From: Candidatus Rokuibacteriota bacterium
GTDB taxonomy: Bacteria > Methylomirabilota > Methylomirabilia > Rokubacteriales > CSP1-6
DNA: 49,503 nucleotides
NCBI GenBank assembly: GCA_016209635.1
Contig: JACQWC010000153.1
Span: 1 to 49,503 of the forward strand
Direction: 5' to 3'
Part shown: positions 25,241-33,914 of the stretch, piece after piece
How positions within the stretch are numbered: the first letter of the stretch is position 1
Layout of the letters: every line of letters starts with the position of its first letter
The notes under the pieces: model-generated
Databases searched by the model: none
The model's input: the letters and a program-made list of their open reading frames with translations, nothing else
What the model was told of the DNA's origin: nothing
Made by a program: the position numbers and the translations under genes

Positions 25241-27682
25241 ATGGTTCAATTCTCCCTGCTTGCCGTCGCTGCCACCCTCGTGGCTCTCGCAGCGTTTGTC
25301 TGGCGCGCTCGACCGGGGAACGCTATCAACTGTTGGTTCGCTGCGTTTACGATGTTCGTCGGGTGCTGGACTGTCGGCATAGCCGGTCTGCAATCCGGAA
25401 CCTATCTTGAGGTGTGGGGGCGTTTCACGTTCGCGGCGGCAGCCTTCATTCCAGCTGCGTTCCTCGCCTTCACGCGATGCTATCCGACGCTAAGCCGCTG
25501 GCCATCACCTACGGTCATCCGAAGCACTCTCGTCCTTGCAGCTATATTCGCGTTCATGTCCGGATTCACTTCCCTCCTCTTCTATGACGTCTCGATGACC
25601 GAGCAAGGCCTGGCTCGCAAACCCGGTTCGCTCTATGTCCCATTCGCCCTCTATTTTGTAATCACCTTCGGCGGCGCCATCGCCCTCCTCATTTCGAAAT
25701 GGTGGCACGTGCAGGGACTTGCGCGAGCTCAACTTCAGTTCCTGGGGAGCGGGGTCATCATTTCAGGCGCAGGGGCCATCAGCGCGAATCTACTCCTTCC
25801 ACTCGCCACCGGCCGCTCCACATATGCGTGGCTCGGACCCTCCTTTGGTGTCGTACTTGTCGCCCTCGTGGCGCACGCGATCATTCGGCACCGCTTGATG
25901 GACCTGCGGCTGGTGATTCATCACGGGCTGGCGTACGCCCTGGCGATGCTTCTGTCCCTGGCGCCCGTGGCGGTTCTTCTCGCCTTCTTCTGGCCACGAC
26001 TCTCGAGCCACCTGCGCCGCGGTGAACTGCTCATCTTTCTGGCGGCGATCGCGCTGGTCAGCCTGCTCGTCCCACTCACGAAGGATCTCGCCGAGCGAGT
26101 CCTCGATCGATACGTCTACCGGACGCACGCGAACTACCAGCGGATCGTTCGCGAAGCCAGCCAGGTTCTGACCGGCGTCCTGGAGCTCAAGGTGCTGCTG
26201 CCCTTCCTGAGCCGCACCGTCGCTGCCTCGACGGAAGCGGAAGGCGTCGGAATCTACCTGCAAGCCGGGCCGGACTTCGTCAAGGCCAGCGCCGAACGAC
26301 GCCATCCCGAAGGCCGCTTCGAAAGCCCGGAGAGAGCGCCCGCCTCGGTCGCCGAGCTGCTGGTGGAGACGAGACAACCGCTGCTCGCCGAGGAGATCGC
26401 CCGGGAAGGGCCGTCCGATGGAACGCGGCTCGGCTGGCAGGACCTGACGCGGCTCAACTGGTCGCTCGTGCTGCCGCTCTTGTCGAAGAACGCCGTCATC
26501 GGCGCGATCGTCGTGGGGCCCAAGCGCTCGGGGGACCCGTTCTACCCTCAAGACTTGGATCTCCTGATGACGCTGGCCAACCAGGCCGGGATCGCGATCA
26601 AGAACGCCCAGCTCTACGCGCAGGTGGTTCTGGTGAACGAATACATCCAGAACATCGTGGCGACGATCGAGAGCGGGGTCGTGGCCATCGACCCAGCCGG
26701 CCGCATTACCTTGTTCAATCGGGCCGCCGAGCAGCTGACCGGCCACTCATCGGCGGAGATGACGCTCCAGCACGTGTCGGCCCTCCCGGCCTCCCTCAGC
26801 GAGCCGCTGCTCACCACGCTGGACGACGGGCTCGGTCGCACCGAGCCGGACGTCGACCTGCCCGGCGCCGGCGTGACCCGTCCCGTCATCTGCACGACCT
26901 CTCCCCTGCGCGACCCGGCCGGAAGCGTCCTCGGAGCCGTCGCGGTCTTCAGCGATCTGACCCCGCTGAAGGAGCTCGAGATCGAGCGTCGCCGGGCGGA
27001 GCGGCTGGCCTACTTCGAGGTACTGGCCTCGGGGATCGCGCACGAGATCAAGAACCCGCTCGTGGCCGTGAAGACCTTCGCCCAGCTCGTGCCGCGACGG
27101 CAGGGTGACGAGCGGTTCCTCGACAACTTCAGCCGCATCGTCACGCGCGAGATCGCACGGATGGAGCGGCTGGTGGACCGCCTGCGCACGCTCTCGCGAC
27201 TGAGCGAGCGCCCGCGCCACTCGCTCGATCTGCGCACGCCGATCAGCGAGGCGCTCGAATTCCTCCAGGCCGCATTCGACGAGAAGCGGATCGCGGTGAC
27301 GGTCGACCTCGGCGACGCGCCGCGCTTCGTCGCGGGCGACCACGGCGAGCTGGAGCAGCTCTTCCTCAACCTCACGCTGAACGCCCACGAGGCGATGGCG
27401 CCGGGGGGCGCGCTCGAAGTCCGACTCGCCGCCACCGAGAGCGCCGCGATCGTGACGGTCGCGGACACGGGCGCGGGCGTCCCGCCCGAGCTGCTCGAGC
27501 GTATCTTCGATCCGTTCTTCACCACGAAGCAGCGCGGCTCGGGGCTGGGTCTCGCGATCTGCGCCGGCATTGCCGACGCCCATCGGGCCAAGCTCCGGGT
27601 CGCGAACCGCACGGGTGGCGGGGCCATCTTCACCGTCGAGTTTCCGCTCACGGCGCCCGTCACGGCTCCGGTACAAGCATGA
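25241..27682 (+). CDS. Membrane sensor histidine kinase, tandem paralogue of the preceding gene
   Basis: N-terminus closely parallels 22732-25206 (FVWRARPGNAINCWFA..VGIAGLQSGTYLEVWGRFTFAAAAFIPAAFLAFTRCYPT). H-box GIAHEIKNPLVAVKTF; N-box LNLTLNAHEAM; DTGAGV; GSGLGLAI. Confidence 0.94.
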   Translation: MVQFSLLAVAATLVALAAFVWRARPGNAINCWFAAFTMFVGCWTVGIAGLQSGTYLEVWGRFTFAAAAFIPAAFLAFTRCYPTLSRWPSPTVIRSTLVLAAIFAFMSGFTSLLFYDVSMTEQGLARKPGSLYVPFALYFVITFGGAIALLISKWWHVQGLARAQLQFLGSGVIISGAGAISANLLLPLATGRSTYAWLGPSFGVVLVALVAHAIIRHRLMDLRLVIHHGLAYALAMLLSLAPVAVLLAFFWPRLSSHLRRGELLIFLAAIALVSLLVPLTKDLAERVLDRYVYRTHANYQRIVREASQVLTGVLELKVLLPFLSRTVAASTEAEGVGIYLQAGPDFVKASAERRHPEGRFESPERAPASVAELLVETRQPLLAEEIAREGPSDGTRLGWQDLTRLNWSLVLPLLSKNAVIGAIVVGPKRSGDPFYPQDLDLLMTLANQAGIAIKNAQLYAQVVLVNEYIQNIVATIESGVVAIDPAGRITLFNRAAEQLTGHSSAEMTLQHVSALPASLSEPLLTTLDDGLGRTEPDVDLPGAGVTRPVICTTSPLRDPAGSVLGAVAVFSDLTPLKELEIERRRAERLAYFEVLASGIAHEIKNPLVAVKTFAQLVPRRQGDERFLDNFSRIVTREIARMERLVDRLRTLSRLSERPRHSLDLRTPISEALEFLQAAFDEKRIAVTVDLGDAPRFVAGDHGELEQLFLNLTLNAHEAMAPGGALEVRLAATESAAIVTVADTGAGVPPELLERIFDPFFTTKQRGSGLGLAICAGIADAHRAKLRVANRTGGGAIFTVEFPLTAPVTAPVQA

Positions 27683-29628
27683 AGACGGTGCTCCTCGTCA
27701 CGCCCGACGAGCGGCTGCGCGCGCGTCTCGGCCGGGCGCTCGCCGCCTACTCGGTGTTCGTCGCGCAGAACGACGGCGATGCTCTCAAAACGCTCCGGCT
27801 CATCGAGATCGATCTGGTGATCCGCGAGGGCGCCGGACCGGGACACGGGCTCGAGGCGTTCGTGTCGAGACTGAAGGAGGTCGCGCCGGAGGCCCTGACC
27901 ATCGCGATCGAACCGGCACTGGACGAGGTCGACGCCGCCGATTTCGTCGTTCCCGGCGGTTTCGGCCAGCGCGAGCTCGAGGCCGCGCTTCGCCGCGCCG
28001 CCGAGAAGCACCGCCTCGCGCGGGAACTCGCGACCCTCCGTTCGCGGGCCGCATCCCCGCCGCCGGCCCCGTCCGCCGCCGAGGCCCCCTGGGACGGCGC
28101 CACGCTGGCGCGGATCCTGACCGAGTTCACCCGCGTGTTCGCCGCGGGCTTCGATCTCTCGCGGCTCCTCGACATGTTCCTCGACGCGATCGGCAGGCTG
28201 GTCCGACCCGTACGGATGGCGCTGCTGCTCCCCGACCCGAACGGCGAGGACTATCGGATCCGGGCACACCGCGGCTTGCCGCCGCAGCTCGTCGATTCGC
28301 TGCGCCTGTCGGCGACCACCGGGCTCTCGCGCTGGCTCGCCACCCAGGGTCGGCCGGCGCGGGTGCAAGACCTCGCCGACGCGGAGGTCACCCGCGAGCT
28401 GACGCTGCTCCAGGGCGTCGTCGCCATTCCGTTGCTGGCGAACGGCGAGCTGGTCGCGATGCTCGTCATCGGCCAGCCGGTGATGGGCGGACAGTACGAT
28501 CGGCGCGAGACGGAAACCCTGTTCGATCTGGCGGCGCATGTGGCCACCGCGATCCGCAACATCGCGCTCCACGAGCAGCTCCGGCGCGAGATGGAATTCA
28601 ACGAGCGGATCCTCGCGCACATGTCGAGCGGCGTCATCACGATCGGCCGCGACCACCGGGTGGGAACGCTGAACCGGCGCGCCGAGGAGATCCTGGAGCT
28701 CGCCGCGCAGACCGTCCTCGGCCAAGATCTCCGGGTCCTGCCGTCCCCCCTGGGCGATATGCTCTTCGGGACGCTCTCGTCCGGTCACGCGCTGGCCCGG
28801 TCCGAGATCCAGCTGGCGCTCCGCGGGCGATGGCTCGAAGTCTCGACGTACCCGATCTACGGCGATGAGCCCACGCCGCTCGGCGCGGTCCTCGTCTTCG
28901 AGGACCTGACGGCGCAGAAGGAGCTCGCGAACCAGAAGCGCCAGGCCGAGCAGCTCCAGCTCCTCACCCGCGTCGTCGCGCGCATCGCCGACGAGATCAA
29001 GAATCCGCTCGTGTCCATCAACACCTTCATGGAGCTGATCGAAGAGCGCTTCGACGACCCGGATTTCCGCAAGCACTTCTCCGCCGTCGTGGGACGGGAC
29101 GTGCGGCGCCTCGTCCAGGTCTTCGAAAAACTTGCGGGGCTCGTCAGCGAAGGTGAGTTAAACTTCGTGCCGGTGGACGTCCATACGGTCATTGATGAAC
29201 TGGTGGCCGCGATCGAGCTGGGCGACGACACGATCGGCAAGCCCGTCCAGCTCGAGGTCGCCCGCGAGACGACCCCGCAGGTGGTCAAGGTCGACCCGGC
29301 CCAGCTCCGCAAGGCATTTTCCTACCTCGTCCGATACCTCGGCCACAACTCTCCCGTCGAGCCGGCGAAGGTCTCGATCTCGGTCGGACGGCATCCCGAC
29401 GGGGACGGGGATGCGGGCGTCCGGGTCCTCTTCACCTCGCGCACGGCTGCGGTCGCTCCGGACAAGCTCCAGCGCCTGTTCGACCCGGTCCAGATGGTGC
29501 AGGAGAGCCTGATCGACGTCGGTCCGGCCGTGAGCCAGCGCCTGATCGAGGCCTTCGGCGGACGCCTGCGCCTGCGCCAGAGCCGGCACGAGCTGGCCTT
29601 CCTCGTGACGCTCCCCGCGGCCCCATGA
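27679..29628 (+). CDS. Degenerate signalling protein: pseudo-receiver + GAF + PAS + pseudo-histidine-kinase
   Basis: N-terminal receiver-like MKTVLLVTPDERLRARLGRAL..IDLVIREGAGPGHGLEAF (Glu at the phospho-Asp position); GAF and PAS-like middle; RIADEIKNPLVSINTFMELIEERF (Asp instead of His); no recognisable N, G1 or G2 box in the C-terminal domain. Confidence 0.8.
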   Translation: MKTVLLVTPDERLRARLGRALAAYSVFVAQNDGDALKTLRLIEIDLVIREGAGPGHGLEAFVSRLKEVAPEALTIAIEPALDEVDAADFVVPGGFGQRELEAALRRAAEKHRLARELATLRSRAASPPPAPSAAEAPWDGATLARILTEFTRVFAAGFDLSRLLDMFLDAIGRLVRPVRMALLLPDPNGEDYRIRAHRGLPPQLVDSLRLSATTGLSRWLATQGRPARVQDLADAEVTRELTLLQGVVAIPLLANGELVAMLVIGQPVMGGQYDRRETETLFDLAAHVATAIRNIALHEQLRREMEFNERILAHMSSGVITIGRDHRVGTLNRRAEEILELAAQTVLGQDLRVLPSPLGDMLFGTLSSGHALARSEIQLALRGRWLEVSTYPIYGDEPTPLGAVLVFEDLTAQKELANQKRQAEQLQLLTRVVARIADEIKNPLVSINTFMELIEERFDDPDFRKHFSAVVGRDVRRLVQVFEKLAGLVSEGELNFVPVDVHTVIDELVAAIELGDDTIGKPVQLEVARETTPQVVKVDPAQLRKAFSYLVRYLGHNSPVEPAKVSISVGRHPDGDGDAGVRVLFTSRTAAVAPDKLQRLFDPVQMVQESLIDVGPAVSQRLIEAFGGRLRLRQSRHELAFLVTLPAAP

Positions 29629-31937
29629 CCACCGCAGCACCGCCGATCCTCCAGTCGCGCATCCTCGTCGTCGACGACGAGTTGGGGCCGCGCGAGTCGC
29701 TCCGCATGCTGCTCAAGCCGTCCTACCAGGTGCGAACGGCGGAGAGCGGTCGCGTCGCGCTGGACGAGCTGCCGAAGTTCCGGCCCGATCTCGTGATCAT
29801 GGACATCAAGATGCCCGAGATGGACGGGCTGGAGGTCCTGCGGCGCATCAAACGCATCGAGCCGTCCATCGAGGTCGTCATGATCACGGCGTACGCGTCG
29901 CTCGAGACGGTGAAGCTGGCCCTGACGCACGGCGCGTTCGAATACCTCATCAAGCCGTTCTCGCGCCAGGACCTCGAAGACGTCGTGCGCCGCGCGCTGC
30001 TCCGCCGCCAGGCCGACCTCGGCACGCGGGGCCAGGTCACGAAGCTGGTGGAGGAGATGCGGAGCCTGGCCGCGAAGACGCGCCAGCTCGAGGAGACCGC
30101 ACGGCGGGAAGCGGCCGAGCAGTCGTTGCGGGTGACGCAGCTCTCGATCCTGAGGGAGATCTCCGGCACGATCGTCGGCCAGCTCGACCTCCACGAGGTG
30201 ACGACCGCGGTCATGGAGCAGCTTCGCACGGCGCTCGGCTATGACAGCGTGATGGTCACGCTGGAGGCCCCGCCCTCGACCGAAGCCGAGAGCGCCTGCT
30301 TCGTGACCTGCCAAATCCGCGACGCCGAGGGGCTGCTCGGGTACCTCGTCGTCGACAACCGCCCGTCCTGGCGTTCCATCGATCCCCGCGAGCGCGAGCT
30401 CCTGGAGATGCTCTCGGAGTACCTCGCGATCGCCGTGCGGAACTCACGGCTGTATGGCGAGATCGCCGAGACCAAGCGCTCCCTCGAGCAGCTGATCGCG
30501 TCGGCCGGCGACGCCATCATCTCCGTGAACGCGTCGAACTACATCCACGGCTGGAATCCCGCGGCCGAGCGCATCTTCGGGCTCGGCGCGGGCTCGGCGG
30601 TGGGCCGTCCGATCACCGACTTCCTGCCGAGCGCCCACTACGCGGAGGCCCGGCGGCGGCTGGCGGACGGCGCCCCCATGCACGCGTTCGAGACCACGAC
30701 GACGTCCGGACGGACGCGCCCGACCGAGCTCGCCGTGACGCTGTCGGCGCTGCGCGACCGCCAGGGGCAACTCGAAAAGCTGATCGCCATCGTTCGTGAT
30801 GTCACCGCGCAGCGCGCGCTGGAAAACCAGCTGCACCAGTCCGAGAAGTTGACGGCGCTCGGGCAGCTCGCGGGCGGCATCGCGCACGACTTCAACAATC
30901 TCCTGCAGGCGATCCTCGGCTACGCCCAGCTCATGCGGCAGAATCTGGACAACGCCGAGCTCGTGCAGCGGTCGCTGCGGGTGGTCGAGGATGCGGCGCT
31001 CGACGGGTCCGAGACGGTGCGCCGGATCCAGCAGTTCTCTCGCCTCCGTCCGGATGAGGAGTTCATGGCCGTCGACGTCAATCAGATCGTGCAGAACGCC
31101 GTCGCCATCACCCGGCCACGCTGGGATGAGAAGATCGCCCACGAGAATCGCCCCCTCGACCTCCGGCTCGAGCTCCGGGCCGTCCCGCCCATCAACGGCC
31201 GCCCGGCCGCGCTGACCGAGCTGATGACCAACCTGATCCTCAACGCGATGGACGCCATGCCCGAGGGGGGCACGCTCACGATCGGCACGCGCGTGGAGGA
31301 CGGGCGGTCGGTCGTCGTGACGGTCGCCGACACCGGTATCGGGATGCCCGAGGCGGTGCGCCGCCGCGTCTTCGAGCCGTTCTTCTCGACCAAGGGCGAG
31401 CGCGGCTCCGGCCTCGGCCTCTCGATGGCGTACTCCATCGCGAAGCGCCACGGCGGCGAGATCGGCGTCGAGAGCGAGCCCGGCCGCGGGGCGATGTTCA
31501 CGCTCACCTTCCCGGCCGCCGCCGAGGCCTCCGGAAAGGCGACGCCCGCCTCGGCGACCCGGCCCCGCCGGACGGCGCGCATCCTCATCGTGGACGACGA
31601 GCCGAAGGTGCTCGGCACACTCGCGGAGATGCTCAAGAGCGCCGGTCACACCGTGACACCGGCGTCGACGGGCGCCGCGGCGCTGGCGGACTACGCACGG
31701 GGCCGTTTCGACGTGGTCCTCACCAACCTCGGCATGGTCGGCATGAACGGCTGGGAGCTCGCCGAGCGGCTGCGCGTCGTCGATCGGTCGGTGCCAATCC
31801 TCTTCATCACGGGCTGGGCGCTGCGCGACGAGGACCATCCTCGCCTGATGACGCTCAACATCCACCGGTGTCTCTTCAAGCCCGTGCGTCCCGACGAGCT
31901 CGACGCGGCGATTCAGGCCGCGCTCCAGCCCGCCTGA
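29625..31937 (+). CDS. Hybrid sensor kinase: receiver-GAF-PAS-HisKA-HATPase-receiver
   Basis: N-terminal RILVVDDE..LVIMDIKMPEMDGLEVL; PAS ASAGDAIISVNASNYIHGWNPAAERIFGL; GGIAHDFNNLLQAILGYAQLM; NLILNAMDAMPEGG; GERGSGLGLSMAYSIAKRHGG; C-terminal RILIVDDE..FDVVLTNLGMVGMNGWEL..LFKPV. Confidence 0.93.
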   Translation: MTTAAPPILQSRILVVDDELGPRESLRMLLKPSYQVRTAESGRVALDELPKFRPDLVIMDIKMPEMDGLEVLRRIKRIEPSIEVVMITAYASLETVKLALTHGAFEYLIKPFSRQDLEDVVRRALLRRQADLGTRGQVTKLVEEMRSLAAKTRQLEETARREAAEQSLRVTQLSILREISGTIVGQLDLHEVTTAVMEQLRTALGYDSVMVTLEAPPSTEAESACFVTCQIRDAEGLLGYLVVDNRPSWRSIDPRERELLEMLSEYLAIAVRNSRLYGEIAETKRSLEQLIASAGDAIISVNASNYIHGWNPAAERIFGLGAGSAVGRPITDFLPSAHYAEARRRLADGAPMHAFETTTTSGRTRPTELAVTLSALRDRQGQLEKLIAIVRDVTAQRALENQLHQSEKLTALGQLAGGIAHDFNNLLQAILGYAQLMRQNLDNAELVQRSLRVVEDAALDGSETVRRIQQFSRLRPDEEFMAVDVNQIVQNAVAITRPRWDEKIAHENRPLDLRLELRAVPPINGRPAALTELMTNLILNAMDAMPEGGTLTIGTRVEDGRSVVVTVADTGIGMPEAVRRRVFEPFFSTKGERGSGLGLSMAYSIAKRHGGEIGVESEPGRGAMFTLTFPAAAEASGKATPASATRPRRTARILIVDDEPKVLGTLAEMLKSAGHTVTPASTGAAALADYARGRFDVVLTNLGMVGMNGWELAERLRVVDRSVPILFITGWALRDEDHPRLMTLNIHRCLFKPVRPDELDAAIQAALQPA

Positions 31938-31944
31938 GCGTCTC

Positions 31945-31962
31945 GCCAGCTGGTCGGCTGGC
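31945..31962 (+). terminator. Possible weak stem-loop GCCAGC-TGGTCG-GCTGGC after the kinase operon
   Basis: Perfect 6-bp stem with 6-nt loop 8 nt after the last stop codon; no U-tract follows. Confidence 0.25.
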
Positions 31963-32108
31963 ACGCGACTCGTGGATTCGTGTTGCGGACTCCAACCCGC
32001 TCCGCTATGTTCGAGACGCACGAGCAAAAGGGGGCTCGAATTCTTGTCGCTCGGCGTCTTGTTAGCCCTTGGTAAGTAGCGTCGTGGCGCATGGCGCAGG
32101 AGGGTGCG

Positions 32109-32534
32109 ATGGGAAAGATCAACTGGAGTCGGGTGTTTTTGGGCGGGTTAGTCGCGTGGGTCGTAGCGATCCTGCTTGGGGGCGTAGCAATGTTTCTCTA
32201 CGTGCGAACCGAGGTGACTGCGACCTGGAAAGGACTGGGCCTCGAATTCCCACAAGGGCCAGGGCTTGCTGTGTTCTGGCTCGTGTTCGTCTACGTGGCC
32301 GTGGTGATGGCTATCTGGCTATATGCGGCCATCCGGCCGCGCTACGGGCCGGGGGTAAAGACTGCTGTGGGCGCCGGCCTAGCCTTCTGGCTCATCGGAA
32401 AGTTCCTGCACACGATGTTCCTGGGTGCGGTAGGAGTGTATCCCATACGGTTTGTGGTGATAAGCATGGCCACCGACCTGGTGGTGACGGTCGCGGCTAC
32501 GGTCGCGGGCGCCTGGATGTACAAGGAAGAGTAG
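32109..32534 (+). CDS. Hypothetical small membrane protein (about four TM helices)
   Basis: AGGAGGG ribosome-binding-like site just before ATG at 32109; hydrophobic helices VFLGGLVAWVVAILLGGVAMFLYV, GLAVFWLVFVYVAVVMAIWLYAAI, GAGLAFWLIGKFLHTMFLGAV, VVISMATDLVVTVAATVAGAWMY. Confidence 0.7.
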   Translation: MGKINWSRVFLGGLVAWVVAILLGGVAMFLYVRTEVTATWKGLGLEFPQGPGLAVFWLVFVYVAVVMAIWLYAAIRPRYGPGVKTAVGAGLAFWLIGKFLHTMFLGAVGVYPIRFVVISMATDLVVTVAATVAGAWMYKEE

Positions 32535-32579
32535 TCGCGGGCCACTGGAGTGGCAGCGGTGGCCGCGAGGAGAGGCGGT

Positions 32580-32663
32580 TCAGGCCTTCTTCATGGGCCG
32601 GCCGCAGCAGATCTTCTGCGCCATCGCGACCTTCCCGCACTTCGCGCAGCGGAATCCAGCCAT
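32580..32663 (-). CDS. 27-aa desulforedoxin/rubredoxin-like zinc or iron knuckle microprotein
   Basis: ATG...TGA encodes MAGFRCAKCGKVAMAQKICCGRPMKKA (CxxC-x9-CCGxPM). It starts 4 nt after the thiolase stop. Too short for the supplied ORF track. Confidence 0.6.
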   Translation of the reverse strand: MAGFRCAKCGKVAMAQKICCGRPMKKA

Positions 32664-32667
32664 CGTC

Positions 32668-33813
32668 CTACAACCGCTCGATGATGGTGGCGATGCCCTG
32701 ACCGAACCCGATGCACATCGTCTGGAGCCCGTAGCGCGTGCCGGTGCGCTCGAGTTCGTGGAGGAGCGTGGTCATGAGCTTGGCGCCCGTGCAGCCCAGG
32801 GGGTGGCCGAGCGCGATCGCCCCGCCGTTCACGTTCACCTTCGCCATGTCCGGGTGAAGCTCGCGCTCCCAGGCCAGCACGACCGACGCGAAGGCCTCGT
32901 TGATCTCGAAGCGATCGATGTCGTCGAGCCCGAGCCCGGCCTTCTTCAGCACGCGCTGGGTGGCCGGGATCGGCCCCGTCAGCATGATGGTCGGATCCAC
33001 GCCGGCCAGCGCGGTCGCGACCACGCGGGCGCGCGGGCGGAGCCCGAGCGCCTTCGCCTTCTCGGCCGACATGACCATGAGCGCTGCGGCGCCGTCCGAG
33101 ATCTGCGACGAGTTGGCCGCGGTCACGACGCCGTCGGGCTTGAAGGATGGCTGGAGCGCGGCCATCTTCTCCCGGTTCACGGGGACCCGCACCCCCTCGT
33201 CGGTGTCGAACACGGAGCCGTCGGGGAGGTTCACGGGGACGATCTCGCGCTTGAACCGGCCCTCGGCGATCGCGCGGCCCGCCTTCTCGTGGCTCTCGGC
33301 GGAAACCGCGTCCAGCTCCTCGCGCTTGAGCCCCCACGTCTCCGCGATCAGCTCGGCGGAGATGCCCTGCGGGACGATGTTGTATCGCTCCTGGAGCCGG
33401 GGCGACAGTGGTCCCGCGCCGGGCCCCGTCGCGTTCGAGCCCATCGGCACCCGCGTCATGTGCTCGACGCCGCCGGCGATGACCGCCTCATACTGTCCCG
33501 ACATGACGCCCATGGCGGCGAAGTTCGCCGCCTGCTGGCCCGAGCCGCACATCCGGTCGAGCGTCGTCCCGCAGACGTCGAGCGGCAAGCCCGCGATGAG
33601 CGCCGCGTTCCGCGCGATGTTCATGCCTTGCTCGCCGAGCTGGTCGACGCAGCCGAGGATCACGTCCTCCACTTCGGTCGCATCGATCCCGACGCGCTCG
33701 ACCAGCGCCCGCAGCGTAAGCGCGATCAGGTCGTCCGGGCGGATCCCCGAGAGCCTGCCGTTCCGCTTCCCCACCGCCGTCCGCACTGTCCCCACGATCA
33801 TCGCGTCTCGCAT
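32668..33813 (-). CDS. Acetyl-CoA acetyltransferase / thiolase
   Basis: [22 protein letters not shown] nucleophile region; [21 protein letters not shown]-terminal [16 protein letters not shown]. Confidence 0.95.
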   Translation of the reverse strand: MRDAMIVGTVRTAVGKRNGRLSGIRPDDLIALTLRALVERVGIDATEVEDVILGCVDQLGEQGMNIARNAALIAGLPLDVCGTTLDRMCGSGQQAANFAAMGVMSGQYEAVIAGGVEHMTRVPMGSNATGPGAGPLSPRLQERYNIVPQGISAELIAETWGLKREELDAVSAESHEKAGRAIAEGRFKREIVPVNLPDGSVFDTDEGVRVPVNREKMAALQPSFKPDGVVTAANSSQISDGAAALMVMSAEKAKALGLRPRARVVATALAGVDPTIMLTGPIPATQRVLKKAGLGLDDIDRFEINEAFASVVLAWERELHPDMAKVNVNGGAIALGHPLGCTGAKLMTTLLHELERTGTRYGLQTMCIGFGQGIATIIERL

Positions 33814-33914
33814 CGCGTCCTCCCTCGTGCGACTGCACCTCGTCCGACTGAACGCGGATTCATTCTACCGGGGCGCCGGCGGAGCCGCAATGCGGCGCGC
33901 CACTCCCGGATCGC

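Noticed and set aside
30444-32027. 527-aa minus-strand ORF
   Set aside because: Antisense to the hybrid kinase; no recognisable domains.
31938-32108. Possible tRNA or attachment site in the gap after the kinase operon (GGCTCGAATTCTTG)
   Set aside because: No cloverleaf, anticodon stem or CCA end could be built; the T-loop resemblance is superficial.
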